The notes beneath the pieces were generated by a model that saw only the letters and a program-made list of their open reading frames with translations, was not told the origin of the DNA and did not search any database. Source: Actinomycetes bacterium (GTDB lineage: Bacteria > Actinomycetota > Acidimicrobiia > Acidimicrobiales > Palsa-688). Taken from it: a DNA stretch of 45,923 nucleotides. The stretch covers positions 1 to 45,923 of the forward strand of contig JAJYMB010000149.1 in the NCBI GenBank assembly GCA_021787365.1. Direction: 5' to 3'. The position numbers and the translations under genes are program-made. Below, piece after piece: positions 9,277 through 17,998 of this stretch; position 1 is the first letter of the stretch, and each line of letters begins with the position of its first letter.

Positions 9277-10113
9277 GTGAGCGCACCGACGCGCGTCCTG
9301 GGCACTGAAGTGAGGGCGGCCCCCCGCCCGACCGGTGAGGTGCCCACCCTCGCTGACACCCTGCGCTCCGAGTGGACCAAGATGCGTACCCTGCGATCGA
9401 CCAAGGTCACCTTGGGTGTCACCGCACTGATCGTGATCGGCTTGTCCGCGCTCATCACCTGGGCGTCGGTGGCCAGCCCTCACCATGGGACCCAGGCGTT
9501 TACCAACCCTCTCGGTGTAATCCAGGCGGGTTGGGGCCTCGGCTGGCTGGCCTTCGAAGTGCTCGGCGCCCTCGTCGTCACCAACGAGTACTCGAGCGGG
9601 ATGATCGCAGCCACGTTCCTAGCGACCCCAAGGCGCGTACGGGTCCTGGCGGCCAAGGGCGCCGTGCTCTCGGTCGTGGTCGGCCTGCTCAGCCTCGTCA
9701 TGACCTTTGTCAACTTTTACGTTGGCCACGCAGTTCTGTCGGCCTACCCGGCCTTCCCCGAGCCAGCCCTTGGCGACAACAACGTCCTTCGCGCCGTGCT
9801 CGGCATGGCACTTACCTCCACGCTCATGGCCCTGATCGGCTTCGCGTTGGGAGCGGTCCTTCGGCACACAGCGGGTGCGATTACAGCCAGCGTGGCCGTC
9901 CTCTTCGTGCTGCCGCTCATCCTCCAGGCGCTCCCGACGTCCTGGCGTAACCCCGTCGAGGAGTACTGGCCCACTCAGGCCGGTAGCCAGCTCGAACAAG
10001 TCACCCGCCAAGCTCACGCGCTCACTGCCTGGTGGGGCACCGGGGACCTTGCCCTTTTCGTCGCGCTCCTGCTCGTGGTGGCCGGCGTGCTCCTGGTGCG
10101 GCGCGATGCGTGA
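9277..10113 (+). CDS. ABC-2 family transporter permease
   Basis: A 278-residue membrane protein: the N-terminal LRSEWTKMRTLRSTKVTLGV is the typical cytoplasmic lead-in of this permease type, followed by about six hydrophobic segments and a VTNEYSSGMIAATFLATPRR loop that is strongly characteristic of the family. The frame is open upstream into the ATPase gene, but GGAGG at 9266-9270 placed six bases before GTG 9277 fixes the start. Pairs with the preceding ATPase. Confidence 0.9.
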   Translation: MSAPTRVLGTEVRAAPRPTGEVPTLADTLRSEWTKMRTLRSTKVTLGVTALIVIGLSALITWASVASPHHGTQAFTNPLGVIQAGWGLGWLAFEVLGALVVTNEYSSGMIAATFLATPRRVRVLAAKGAVLSVVVGLLSLVMTFVNFYVGHAVLSAYPAFPEPALGDNNVLRAVLGMALTSTLMALIGFALGAVLRHTAGAITASVAVLFVLPLILQALPTSWRNPVEEYWPTQAGSQLEQVTRQAHALTAWWGTGDLALFVALLLVVAGVLLVRRDA

Positions 10114-10146
10114 ACCGGCCGAGCCAGCGGGCGACAACGTCGTCTC

Positions 10147-10731
10147 ATGAACACGCCTCGGGTGTGGCTGGTACGCCACGGCGAGACCGCGTGGAGCTCC
10201 TCGGGGCGGCACACCAGCCGGACCGAGCTCCCCTTGACCGCTGCCGGCGAGGAACAGGCAAAGGCGCTCGGGCCGGTGCTCGCGGGCCAGCAGTTCGACC
10301 TGGTCGAGACCAGCCCACGACTCAGGGCGAAGCGGACGGCCGAGCTCGCCGGCTTCGACGCCGTGGAGGACGAAGACCTGGTGGAGTGGGACTACGGGCA
10401 GCTGGAGGGCTTGACGACCGAGGAGATCAGGTCCAGCCACCCCGGCTGGACCATCTGGGACGGGCCGTGGCCCGGCGGTGAGCGGCCCGGGCAAGTGGAG
10501 GCCCGGGCGCGCCGTGTCCTCCAGCGTGTCAGGGCCTTACCGGCGCAGGGAGAGGCCCTCCTTTTTTCCCATGGGCACATCCTCCGAGTCCTTGCAGCCA
10601 CGTGGCTCGGCCGGCCCCCCGGAGACGGGCGGTTGCTCGTGCTCGGGACGGCAACGGTCTCGGTGCTCGGGTGGGAACACGGAGCACCGGCCGTCCAACG
10701 CTGGAACGTGCCAGTGAGTGAGGAGCTGTAG
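10147..10731 (+). CDS. histidine phosphatase family protein
   Basis: A 194-residue phosphoglycerate-mutase-like phosphatase. The catalytic RHGE is in LVRHGETAW near the N-terminus, and the second histidine is in FSHGHILRVL. The protein is shorter than true mutases and fits the broad-specificity acid phosphatase branch; the substrate cannot be read from the sequence. It follows the ABC permease by 33 bp and abuts the rhomboid gene, whose GTG is the next codon after its stop, so the two are probably co-transcribed. Confidence 0.88.
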   Translation: MNTPRVWLVRHGETAWSSSGRHTSRTELPLTAAGEEQAKALGPVLAGQQFDLVETSPRLRAKRTAELAGFDAVEDEDLVEWDYGQLEGLTTEEIRSSHPGWTIWDGPWPGGERPGQVEARARRVLQRVRALPAQGEALLFSHGHILRVLAATWLGRPPGDGRLLVLGTATVSVLGWEHGAPAVQRWNVPVSEEL

Positions 10732-11829
10732 GTGGACGGCCGTAACCAAGGGCGGGAGGGCCCCTCTTGGCCGAGCGCCTCGCCCCCTGGGGCCGGTCCG
10801 GCGGCTGAGAGGGGTTGGGGTGAGCGGGGTTGGGGGAACGGGCCCCCACCCGGCGAGCCGGTTTGGCCGGCGCCTGCCCAGCCACCCGGCCAGCAGCCCG
10901 AGCCACAACCGGGGCCTCAGCCCGGCTACCAGCCGAGCGGCCGGCCGCCCCCCTGGCAGGTGCCTCAACCTACAGGCGGGGCCGGTCCGGAGACACTAGG
11001 GCCCAACACCCGCTGCTACCTGCACCCAGACCGTCTGGCCGGCGCCGTCTGCCGGTCGTGCGGCAACCCCATCTGCTCCGACTGCATGGTCGAAGCGCCG
11101 GTCGGGTGGCACTGTACGCGCTGCGTGAAGCGCAGCTCTCGTAAGTCGCCGGTGGTGCGCTACCGGCCCGGCACGGGCGGCCTCCCCAGGATGCGCCAGG
11201 CACCGGTCACCCTCACGATCATCGCCGTATGTGTCGTGCTCTACCTGGCGAGCACCTCGGACCCCACCTTGCTCGACCAAGCCGCCGAATGGGGAGTGGG
11301 CATCCAGCAAGGGCAGTGGTGGCGGCTGTTCACGGCCATCTTCTTCCACGTCGACATCTTGCACATCACCCTCGACATGGTCGCCCTGCTCGTCATCGGC
11401 CGGCTCGTCGAGCCGGTCCTCGGCCCGTGGCGCTACCTCGCCCTCTTCCTCGTGTCCGGCTTGGGGGGTTCCGTCGCCGCCTACCTCCTGAGCCCGCCCA
11501 TCCAGCCCGAAGTGGGTGCTTCGGGAGCCATCTTCGGGCTGTTCGGGGCGTATTTCGTGCTCGCCCGGAGGGCCGCGACCGACACCACGGGCATCCTCGT
11601 GCTGATAGCGATCAACCTCGCCTTCTCCTTCTCTGTGGCAGGCATCGCCTGGCAAGCCCACATCGGGGGCCTGGTGACCGGCGTCGTCGTGTCCGCTGGG
11701 CTCGGCCTCGGGCGTCGCCGGCGCCACCAGGTCGAGATTGTCGCCGACGTGGCCGTCGTAGCCTTCGCCTGCCTGGCCCTCGGGTTGCTCATGACACTGC
11801 CGCCGGGAGTGGCCAACCTCAACCTTTAG
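10732..11829 (+). CDS. rhomboid intramembrane serine protease with N-terminal zinc-binding segment
   Basis: A 365-residue protein. Residues about 1-85 are Pro/Gly/Gln-rich and probably disordered. Next comes a Cys/His cluster (CYLHPDRLAGAVCRSCGNP then CSDC and HCTRC) resembling a B-box zinc finger, then six or more membrane helices. The catalytic Ser lies in GASGAIFG and the His in QAHIGG. The usual HxxxN oxyanion motif reads HITLDM, with Asp in place of Asn, which may change activity. Start is GTG right after the phosphatase stop. Its substrate is unknown. Confidence 0.9.
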   Translation: MDGRNQGREGPSWPSASPPGAGPAAERGWGERGWGNGPPPGEPVWPAPAQPPGQQPEPQPGPQPGYQPSGRPPPWQVPQPTGGAGPETLGPNTRCYLHPDRLAGAVCRSCGNPICSDCMVEAPVGWHCTRCVKRSSRKSPVVRYRPGTGGLPRMRQAPVTLTIIAVCVVLYLASTSDPTLLDQAAEWGVGIQQGQWWRLFTAIFFHVDILHITLDMVALLVIGRLVEPVLGPWRYLALFLVSGLGGSVAAYLLSPPIQPEVGASGAIFGLFGAYFVLARRAATDTTGILVLIAINLAFSFSVAGIAWQAHIGGLVTGVVVSAGLGLGRRRRHQVEIVADVAVVAFACLALGLLMTLPPGVANLNL

Positions 11830-11845
11830 GATGGTCCCGGCCCTC

Positions 11846-11917
11846 GGGGGCGTAGGTCAGTGGTAGACCGGCAGACTTTTAATCTGCGCGTCGGGAGTTC
11901 GATCCTCCCCGCCCCCA
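11846..11917 (+). tRNA. tRNA-Lys (anticodon TTT)
   Basis: A 72-base cloverleaf: acceptor stem GGGGGCG with CGCCCCC and discriminator A, anticodon stem GCAGA/TCTGC with loop CTTTTAA (anticodon TTT), and T-arm GGGAG-TTCGATC-CTCCC. CCA is not encoded. Accessory sequence begins directly behind it, so it may have served as an integration target. Confidence 0.95.
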
Positions 11918-11988
11918 CGCAGAAATAGGTCCTCTGAACAGTGCCTTCACTCCTCAGGGTTCCCGTCGCACCCTCTCCTAGACTCCCC

Positions 11989-12010
11989 AGTGCAACATTA
12001 GTGCAACACA
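11989..12010. repeat. 11-bp tandem repeat with GTGCAAC core behind tRNA-Lys
   Basis: AGTGCAACATT is followed directly by AGTGCAACACA. The same GTGCAAC core, paired at similar spacing, appears on the minus strand near 39.6 kb. Tandem boxes like this can be arm-type sites of tyrosine integrases. No integrase gene is in the window, so this reading is a hypothesis. The rest of the 11918-12240 gap holds no gene I recognise. Confidence 0.5.
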
Positions 12011-12240
12011 GCGCTCGGGGAGGCCGATGGGAGGCCTTTGGCCTCGAGGGGGCCGAGCGTCCGCCGCTGGCGGGAGCGGGGGAGGTGCTGGCTGACTGGG
12101 CGCGCTCGGAGGCCGAGGTCGAGGCCCGGTCGGCAGGCCTGGTCCCCTTCCCGCCCCGACTCGCCGCCTGACGATGCATTGGAAGTATGGCAGGAGGCGT
12201 CGTTCCGCACGCGCGTTCTGGACGCTGACCGCGCAGGCTT

Positions 12241-12255
12241 GACTACATTGTAGTC
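12241..12255. promoter_or_regulatory. palindromic operator with embedded -10 box
   Basis: The 15-bp sequence gactacattgtagtc is a perfect inverted repeat (7-bp arms, one central base) ending one base before the antitoxin ATG at 12256. Inside it TACATT (12244-12249) fits a -10 box whose start point would be the A of the ATG itself, giving a leaderless mRNA. Binding of the ribbon-helix-helix antitoxin here would block transcription; this is inferred from position and family habit. Confidence 0.7.
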
Positions 12256-12681
12256 ATGTCGCATCCGATCTCGGTCCGGTTTCACGATCCGCGTGTCGCC
12301 GAGCGCCTGCGCGCAGAAGCCTCGGCGCACGGTACGTCCCAGTCTGCGATGGCAGAGGAGCTGCTCGACGAGGGCCTGCGAATGCGTCGTCACCCCCTTC
12401 TGAGTTTCCGTGACGGGCCCACCGGACGGCGCGTCGCTCTCCTTGGTGGTCCCGACGTCTGGGAGCTCGTTGACGGGCTCGTCGGCGGCGACGTCGCCCC
12501 CGACCGACGGATCGAGCGAGCGGTCGAGCTGTTCGGGCTTCGCCGCGAGCAGGTCGAAGCTGCGTTGGCGTACTACGCCGAGTTCACCGACGAGATCGAC
12601 GCGCAGGTCGAGGCGAACCGGCGGGCCGCAGAGGAAGCGGAGGCCCTCTGGCACCGCCAGCAGGAACTGCTGGTGGGGTGA
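12256..12681 (+). CDS. RHH/DUF433-like antitoxin
   Basis: A 141-residue protein. The first 44 residues (ISVRFHDPRVAERLRAEA, then SAMAEELLDEGLR) look like a ribbon-helix-helix DNA-binding unit. The remainder (HPLLSFRDGPTGRRVALL, GGPDVWELVDGL, then a helical FGLRREQVEAALAYYAEF) matches the DUF433-like antitoxins that bind PIN-like toxins. The ATG directly follows a palindrome, and the stop overlaps the toxin GTG by four bases. This is the expected layout of an autoregulated type II toxin-antitoxin operon. Confidence 0.82.
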   Translation: MSHPISVRFHDPRVAERLRAEASAHGTSQSAMAEELLDEGLRMRRHPLLSFRDGPTGRRVALLGGPDVWELVDGLVGGDVAPDRRIERAVELFGLRREQVEAALAYYAEFTDEIDAQVEANRRAAEEAEALWHRQQELLVG

Positions 12682-13037
12682 AGCTCCTGCTCGATGTGCA
12701 CCACTCCCACCTCGCCGCCGAGGCCTTGCGCGCCGACGGCCACGACGTCGTGGCCGCTTCGGACGACCCGGTGCTGGCGGCGCTGCCCGACGACGAGCTG
12801 CTGCGACGCGCCAGCCGATCCGGCCGGGCAGTCGTCACCGAGAACGCCCGCGACTTCGACCGCGTCGTCAGGGCCTGGGCGGTGGCTGGGGAACATCACG
12901 CCGGCGTGGTCTTCACCTCGCCGCGCCGATACCACCGTGGAAGCAGCTCCTATCCGGAAAACCTCGTCCGCGCGCTTGCTGCGCTGCTGGCAGATCCACC
13001 CAGTGTCGAGGGCGACTGGGTGTTGTGGCTGCCGTAA
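12678..13037 (+). CDS. DUF5615 PIN-like toxin
   Basis: A 119-residue protein of the PIN-like DUF5615/Mut7-C type: LLLDVHHSHLAAEALRADG at the start, GHDVVAASDDPVL, LPDDELLRRAS, then VVTENARDFDRVV, where acidic residues suggest metal-dependent RNase chemistry. Starts at a GTG inside GTGA shared with the antitoxin stop. Toxin action by RNA cleavage is known for PIN proteins generally but not shown for this family branch. Length is normal and the frame is intact. Confidence 0.8.
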   Translation: MKLLLDVHHSHLAAEALRADGHDVVAASDDPVLAALPDDELLRRASRSGRAVVTENARDFDRVVRAWAVAGEHHAGVVFTSPRRYHRGSSSYPENLVRALAALLADPPSVEGDWVLWLP

Positions 13038-13291
13038 TCGTGAGGCCCAATCGGCGTATCCGGGCGTGGGTGGACCAGCCTCGGGCGATTCAAGCTCATC
13101 GCGCCTCCCAGCCCGGGGACGGCGCGTATTGCGGGCGGCTCCTCGCTCATCGTGGGCTCGCTGTACTGGGGAGAACTTCGGACTAGAACCCGAAAGTTGT
13201 TCGAGAGCGATAGCGTCCAACCCAGTCCCGGTTCACCTCATCAGCTTGGCGACGAGTTGACGGTTCGACCACATGGCCAGGCGGTGGCTCC

Positions 13292-13369
13292 TGGGCCATA
13301 GACAACGCCTCCGGCCTCGGCTACCTGCTCGCCCAGCAGCTCGTCTCGGCCGGCGAGAGGGTGCTCGAC
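13292..13369 (+). pseudogene. IS110-family transposase fragment
   Basis: An in-frame stretch beginning WAIDNASGLGYLLAQQL, then VSAGERVLD, matches the segment of IS110 transposases just before the conserved VP..LA.RVR part. The similarity stops abruptly after LD, and no start, DEDD core or C-terminal domain is present. The flanking 13038-13291 shows nothing I can name. Confidence 0.6.
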
Positions 13370-13764
13370 AGCGCGCTGATGGCTACGCCTTGCCGCCTTC
13401 TTTTCGAGGATGCCTCCAGCGCCAATAGCGAGTGCCTCGCTGCCCGGCCCCAAGCGGGCCGTCCTGCGGGGAGTTGTAAGGAAAGTCGCCCGTCACCCCT
13501 CCGGGAGCCCGCACCGGGTGTACATTAACAACGCTTTGGCCCCCTCCCGCCCGAGCTGGGCCGGCTTTACATGCGCCAGGAGTAGTTTAAAACTCGGCAG
13601 GTGGCTGTTGTTGAGCCCTACCCAACCCATCCTCCCAGCCCGGCGCCGGGAAGGGTTTCCTAACAAGAACCCGGACCTCGTACCTGGTTACACCGGTTAA
13701 CGCGGGGACTTCCACCGAGGACCACTTAGTCGCGCGAACGCTACCACGCACGAAGCGCTACCTC
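13370..13764. other. gap without recognisable gene
   Basis: No frame here looks coding. A 12-bp palindrome, cccggcgccggg (about 13639-13650), could form a small hairpin downstream of the convergent GH172 gene, but it has no T-tract. Confidence 0.5.
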
Positions 13765-14835
13765 TTACGAGGGTCGGCTCCATACCTCCATTTCGTCGGC
13801 GCTGATCCGAGACCGGCCCACGCCACTCGGCGAAGAGTCGTACCAGAGGGCCATGGACGCAATGTCGTCCCGTCGTTTCAGGTACCGGCCGTCGGAGTGC
13901 CAACCGAGGTCCTGGATGGTAACCCGGAGCCGGCGCTCGAAGGCGATCGGGTCTGGGATGTGCCAGCGGTACATGCCAAAGCGCTGCTGCGAGGAGTAAA
14001 TGCCGTCAGGCTTTTCGACCTGGCAGAGGCCGAAGAAGGGGGCCGAGAAGGCCGTGTAGCCGGAACCGGGCACGTCGAAGTCCCACGCTCCGCCGAAGTA
14101 GTCCTCGGTGCCGGTCCCGCAGATGCTCGGGTACTCGGTGTCGTCGTCGACGTAAAACTTCACCTCGCCCTCGCCCCACCAGCCCGGCCCGTTGACCCCG
14201 AGAGCCAGGTAGGTGCCGCAGTAAAGCCCGGGCCCGGACTTGCAGTCGAGCAGTTCGTGGACACCTTCTTCGCCAACGGGGTTGTCCCTGTGCCAGGTGG
14301 CGTGGAAATAGCCGGCGCCGGCGGGCACTTCATTTTCGACATAGTCCACCTGGTAGTACACGGTGGCGTCGCGTTCGGCGAGGTTTTCCAAAGATATGCG
14401 GGCGCCCTGCTTGAAGGGCATCTCCCAATAAGAGGTCATCGCCCGGTAAGGAGCGACGACGATGGGCAGCGAACTGACGGGGGCGAAGCTACCCCACCCG
14501 TTGCAGAAGAAGTCGCCCAGCGGTACCTCGACGGCTGGGGCGGCTGAGCCGTCCCAGTACATGCGGAGCACCATCTGCCTACCGTGGGCGGTGATGGTGA
14601 GCCAGATGTGCTTTATGACGCCCGGGCCGTCTATGGCAGCCATATCCGCCGAAGAGCCGGCCGGCACCACAATGCTCGGCGACACCTTCCATCCCTGCCC
14701 GAGTTCGCGAGCGGCACCGGCGCCGGTGCCCGTGGTCGCCCGGCCTCCCTGGCCCGGCCGGCCGGTCGGGTTCTCGGCCGTGACGGACCTCGTCTGGGGC
14801 ACCGAGCCCATATCCCAGAGTGTTGAAAACATCAC
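13765..14835 (-). CDS. DUF2961 (GH172-type) glycoside hydrolase
   Basis: A 356-residue protein of the DUF2961 family; characterised members (glycoside hydrolase family 172) cleave fructofuranosides or arabinofuranosides. Family marks are DGPGVIKHIWLTI, MYWDGSAAPAVEVPLGDFF, FKQGARISLEN, GTGTEDYFGGAWDF (acidic catalytic region) and YRWHIPDPIAFERRL. No signal peptide is visible, so it is probably cytoplasmic and acts on an imported oligosaccharide or glycoside. It is the last gene of a minus-strand cluster, 57 bp after the amidohydrolase. Start GTG 14835 or ATG 14832, with GGAAGGG upstream. Confidence 0.88.
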   Translation of the reverse strand: MMFSTLWDMGSVPQTRSVTAENPTGRPGQGGRATTGTGAGAARELGQGWKVSPSIVVPAGSSADMAAIDGPGVIKHIWLTITAHGRQMVLRMYWDGSAAPAVEVPLGDFFCNGWGSFAPVSSLPIVVAPYRAMTSYWEMPFKQGARISLENLAERDATVYYQVDYVENEVPAGAGYFHATWHRDNPVGEEGVHELLDCKSGPGLYCGTYLALGVNGPGWWGEGEVKFYVDDDTEYPSICGTGTEDYFGGAWDFDVPGSGYTAFSAPFFGLCQVEKPDGIYSSQQRFGMYRWHIPDPIAFERRLRVTIQDLGWHSDGRYLKRRDDIASMALWYDSSPSGVGRSRISADEMEVWSRPS

Positions 14836-14892
14836 GCCCTTCCCGATTTTACCACGCAGCCGAACTCGGCGTCGGTCGCCACGTTTGGGCCA

Positions 14893-16257
14893 CTAATCTT
14901 CCTCGACGGTGCCCGGGCCGGCCATAAATTGTCCCGACGGCGCCGTCACAACTCTGCCATTGTCCACTACCGGCACCCCGCGGAGCAGTACCGAGACGAC
15001 GGAGCCTCGGACGGCCCTGCCAGCGTACGGCGTCCAGCCAGCCTTGGAGTGCACCCCCTCGTCGGCTATGAGGCTTTGGCCACTCGGGTCGACCAGGACC
15101 AAGTCAGCGTCCGCCCCGGGTGCGAGCCGTCCCTTGCCCGCGAGCCCATAACGGCGGGCGGGCGCTCGGGCATAAGCCCCCACCACCCTCTCGAGCGATG
15201 TCCTCCCTGAGAGCGCAGCGTCAAGCATGAGGCGGAACGTGGTGTCCAACCCCGGGAGCCCAAAAGGAGCCTGCCAAATGTCCCCGGCGAGCTTCTGCTC
15301 ACGGGTGGACGGCGCGTGGTCGCTGGACAGTAGGTGAATAGCGCCGCTATTGAGCGCTCGCCACATCTCCTGGGCGTCGTCGGTGCACCGCACCCGGGCT
15401 GGCGGCGTGAATTTCCGCAATGCACCATGCTCATAGACCTCGTCCTCGTGAAGGAACAGGTACTGGGGGCAGCTTTCGGCCACTGCCGGGCTCCCTCGCA
15501 GTTGTTCGTCGCGTAGGAGCTCCAGTACCGGTGGACTGCTCACGTGAGCTATCGTCACCCGGGCTCCCGACAAGCGAGCCAACAACGCCACCGTGCCGAC
15601 TGCGACCAGTTCGGCAGGGAGCGACCGCCACGCTGGCAAGATCCCGGGGTCGTTGCGGCCGGCCTCGTGCAGCCGGCGCTCCGAGGCTGAAGTGATCTGG
15701 TCGTCTTCGCAGTGAACGAGGGCGGGGGCGCCCAAGTCGGCCAGTAGGTCGAAAACCTCAGACAACCGGTCGTGCGTCACTGCTGGGACGCCGTGAGTGG
15801 CACAGGTAAAAATTTTGAAGAAGCTCACGCCTCGGCGCCAAAGCCCCGAGATGTCCTGGGCGGCGTCGTCCCAGACGTGGGCCGCCAAGCCGTAGTCCAC
15901 ATAGGAACGACCACGCAGGTGGGCGCGCTTTTCGGCCAAACGGTCCGGGCTGGTGACTGGCCACCCGTGCGTGTGCTCGATAATCGTCGTCACGCCGCTG
16001 CAGGCGGCGGCCAAGGTCCCGGTTGGGAAGTTTTCTCTCGTCACATCGCCCGGATCCATCAGGTGCACGTGCGTGTCGACCATTCCGGGGAGCACCAAGA
16101 GGCCGTCGGCGTCCACGGTCCGCGAGGCGGCCATGGTGCGGCTCGGAGGCTCGAGGGCTACGACCTTGCCCTCGCGCACGTAGACGTCGAGTTGGCCCCT
16201 CCCTGTGAGCCCGACGACCACGCCACCTTTTACAACGAGGTCAAACGCCCCTTGCAT
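14893..16257 (-). CDS. allantoinase/dihydroorotase-like amidohydrolase
   Basis: A 454-residue cyclic-amidase-type metal hydrolase. Metal ligands are visible in order: HVH in VDTHVHLMD, the Lys to be carboxylated in SFFKIFT, His in LVHCED, His in IAHVSS and Asp in LSSDHAP. The overall layout matches allantoinase, hydantoinase and dihydroorotase, which open cyclic ureides or imides. True substrate is unknown; the setting beside a sugar-type importer and a glycosidase suggests a glycosylated ureide or imide. Its start overlaps the GntR gene by 17 bases. Confidence 0.85.
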   Translation of the reverse strand: MQGAFDLVVKGGVVVGLTGRGQLDVYVREGKVVALEPPSRTMAASRTVDADGLLVLPGMVDTHVHLMDPGDVTRENFPTGTLAAACSGVTTIIEHTHGWPVTSPDRLAEKRAHLRGRSYVDYGLAAHVWDDAAQDISGLWRRGVSFFKIFTCATHGVPAVTHDRLSEVFDLLADLGAPALVHCEDDQITSASERRLHEAGRNDPGILPAWRSLPAELVAVGTVALLARLSGARVTIAHVSSPPVLELLRDEQLRGSPAVAESCPQYLFLHEDEVYEHGALRKFTPPARVRCTDDAQEMWRALNSGAIHLLSSDHAPSTREQKLAGDIWQAPFGLPGLDTTFRLMLDAALSGRTSLERVVGAYARAPARRYGLAGKGRLAPGADADLVLVDPSGQSLIADEGVHSKAGWTPYAGRAVRGSVVSVLLRGVPVVDNGRVVTAPSGQFMAGPGTVEED

Positions 16258-17020
16258 GACCCTTCCCCCCTGCGGCGTCCTCGCAGCTCCGCCGCGCCAG
16301 GGACTCTACCGCTCGCACCGTCGATTCGAGGTGGTGTACCAAGAGGGACACTGCCCGGTCCGCATCGCGCTTTAGGAACGCGTCGAGGAACTGCTGGTGC
16401 TCAACGTTCCCGTCGGTCACCCGGCGGTAATCAGCCCTGATGGATAGTGCAACCTGCGGTGCGGCGGAGTCCTCCAAGGCTTCGAGTATCCCCGCCAGCC
16501 GCGGTGAACGGGCGGAGGCGACGAAGATGCCGTGAAAACGACGGTTGAGGACCACCCATCTCGCTACGTCCGCCGTTGACGTCATCTCCTGCTGCAAGCG
16601 CCGGGCAGCTTCGAGGTCCGCCGGCGTGATGCGCTCTACTGCCTTTCTTACTACGACAGGCTCTATCAACAAGCGCGCTTCGTAAACCTCGCGCACCTCG
16701 TCGAGCGTCGGAGTATGCACGATGGCGCCCTTGTACGGCTCGAAGCGGATCAAGCCTTGTGTGGCGAGTTCTCTCATGGCCTCTCGGACCGGGGTGATGC
16801 TCACGCCAAGCTGCTCGGCGAGGTTCGCCACGACGAGCCTCGTCCCCCCGGGTAGCTCGTTGCCCAAGATGGCAGTCCGGAGCGCTTCGAGGACGGACTC
16901 GTGAGCGGTCTTGCGCCTCAGGAAACCTAGAGGTGCCAAGCTACCGTCAGACCGGTCGCCGGAGGGTTCCTTGCCCCGTAGAGGCTGGGTCTTCTTGGCC
17001 TCAGCAGGAGCCGCTGCCAT
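16241..17020 (-). CDS. GntR family transcriptional regulator (FadR/FCD type)
   Basis: A 259-residue regulator. A 35-residue basic lead-in precedes a winged helix (SVLEALRTAILGNELPGGTRL, with the recognition region EQLGVSITPVREAMREL), followed by an all-helical FCD ligand-binding domain with metal-type His residues (RRFHGIFV, LVHHLE). It begins one base after the upstream permease stop, inside the operon it probably controls. A FadR-like box, tggtcatacca, overlaps the promoter of the first gene (21975-21985). The ligand is likely the transported compound or a derivative. Confidence 0.88.
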   Translation of the reverse strand: MAAAPAEAKKTQPLRGKEPSGDRSDGSLAPLGFLRRKTAHESVLEALRTAILGNELPGGTRLVVANLAEQLGVSITPVREAMRELATQGLIRFEPYKGAIVHTPTLDEVREVYEARLLIEPVVVRKAVERITPADLEAARRLQQEMTSTADVARWVVLNRRFHGIFVASARSPRLAGILEALEDSAAPQVALSIRADYRRVTDGNVEHQQFLDAFLKRDADRAVSLLVHHLESTVRAVESLARRSCEDAAGGKGHARGV

Positions 17021-17998
17021 CTAAGACAAAAACCTCGCGAGGATCATGGCTACGAAAATGACCGCCCCGTAGATGATGTCCTGCACGGCCGCGCTGCCGA
17101 ACAATGAGCCTGAGATAGTGTCCAACAGCTCCAACAGCAACGCACCGCCGACCGTCCCCAGGTACGCACCCTTGCCCCCTAGCGCAGAGGTGCCGCCGAT
17201 CACCACCACTGCGATTGACGGCAGGAGGTAGGAATCTCCCATGCCTATGAAGCTCTGGTTGGCAAACCCGAGGAGAAGCAGGCCAGCGAGGCCGGCGCAG
17301 AGCCCGCTCACCACGTAAACGCTCACGATAACGACGCGAACATTGATCCCGCTCAAGTGGGCGACCCTCGTGCTATTGCCCACTGCGTAGACCCTCCTAC
17401 CGTACGTACTGCGCCCGAGCAAGAGCGCGGCCGCCGCCACGAACACCACAAGGGGCAGGACCACGGTGGGGAGCCACCCGCCAACCCTACCGCTCATCAA
17501 GTGGCTCAACGGCCCAGGCGAGGATCCCCCCGGGACGCCGTTGGTCACGATGAGCACGAGCCCGGTGAGGAACGTGTTCATGGCGAGGGTCATGATGAGG
17601 GGAGGCAAACCCAAAGTGACGATGCCGACCCCGTTGACCAGCCCCACGGCAGCGGTGCAACCCAGCGCGGCCGCGACGACGACCGGGAACGGCAAGTTGT
17701 AGGTCGGCCCGAGGATGGAGGCGACCACGGCGGCCAGGGTGAGGGTGTAGGGGATCGACAGGTCGATGCCGCCGGTCAGGATCACGAGCCCCTGCCCAAA
17801 CCCGATTACGATCAGGAACGAAGCCAGTTGCACGATGGTGCCGATGTGGCTTAGCGTCCCGAAGTGCGGGTTTATGACCAGGCCGGCCACGAACAGCGCT
17901 AGGGCCCCGACATAGGCCGGCACCAAGAGCCGGGCCTGGTGCCACCAAACCGCGGCACGCCCATAGCTGCCGACCTGCAAGTCCTGTGCTCTAGCCAT
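17021..17998 (-). CDS. sugar-type ABC transporter permease (RbsC-like)
   Basis: A 325-residue membrane protein of the ribose/xylose importer permease family, with about eight to ten hydrophobic segments. The coupling-helix region is visible around GRSTYGRRVYAVGNSTRVAHLSGI, and IGGTSALGGKGAYLGTVGGALLL is a strong family signature. It overlaps the ABC fusion gene by eight bases. With the permease part of that fusion it would make a heterodimeric membrane channel. Confidence 0.92.
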   Translation of the reverse strand: MARAQDLQVGSYGRAAVWWHQARLLVPAYVGALALFVAGLVINPHFGTLSHIGTIVQLASFLIVIGFGQGLVILTGGIDLSIPYTLTLAAVVASILGPTYNLPFPVVVAAALGCTAAVGLVNGVGIVTLGLPPLIMTLAMNTFLTGLVLIVTNGVPGGSSPGPLSHLMSGRVGGWLPTVVLPLVVFVAAAALLLGRSTYGRRVYAVGNSTRVAHLSGINVRVVIVSVYVVSGLCAGLAGLLLLGFANQSFIGMGDSYLLPSIAVVVIGGTSALGGKGAYLGTVGGALLLELLDTISGSLFGSAAVQDIIYGAVIFVAMILARFLS

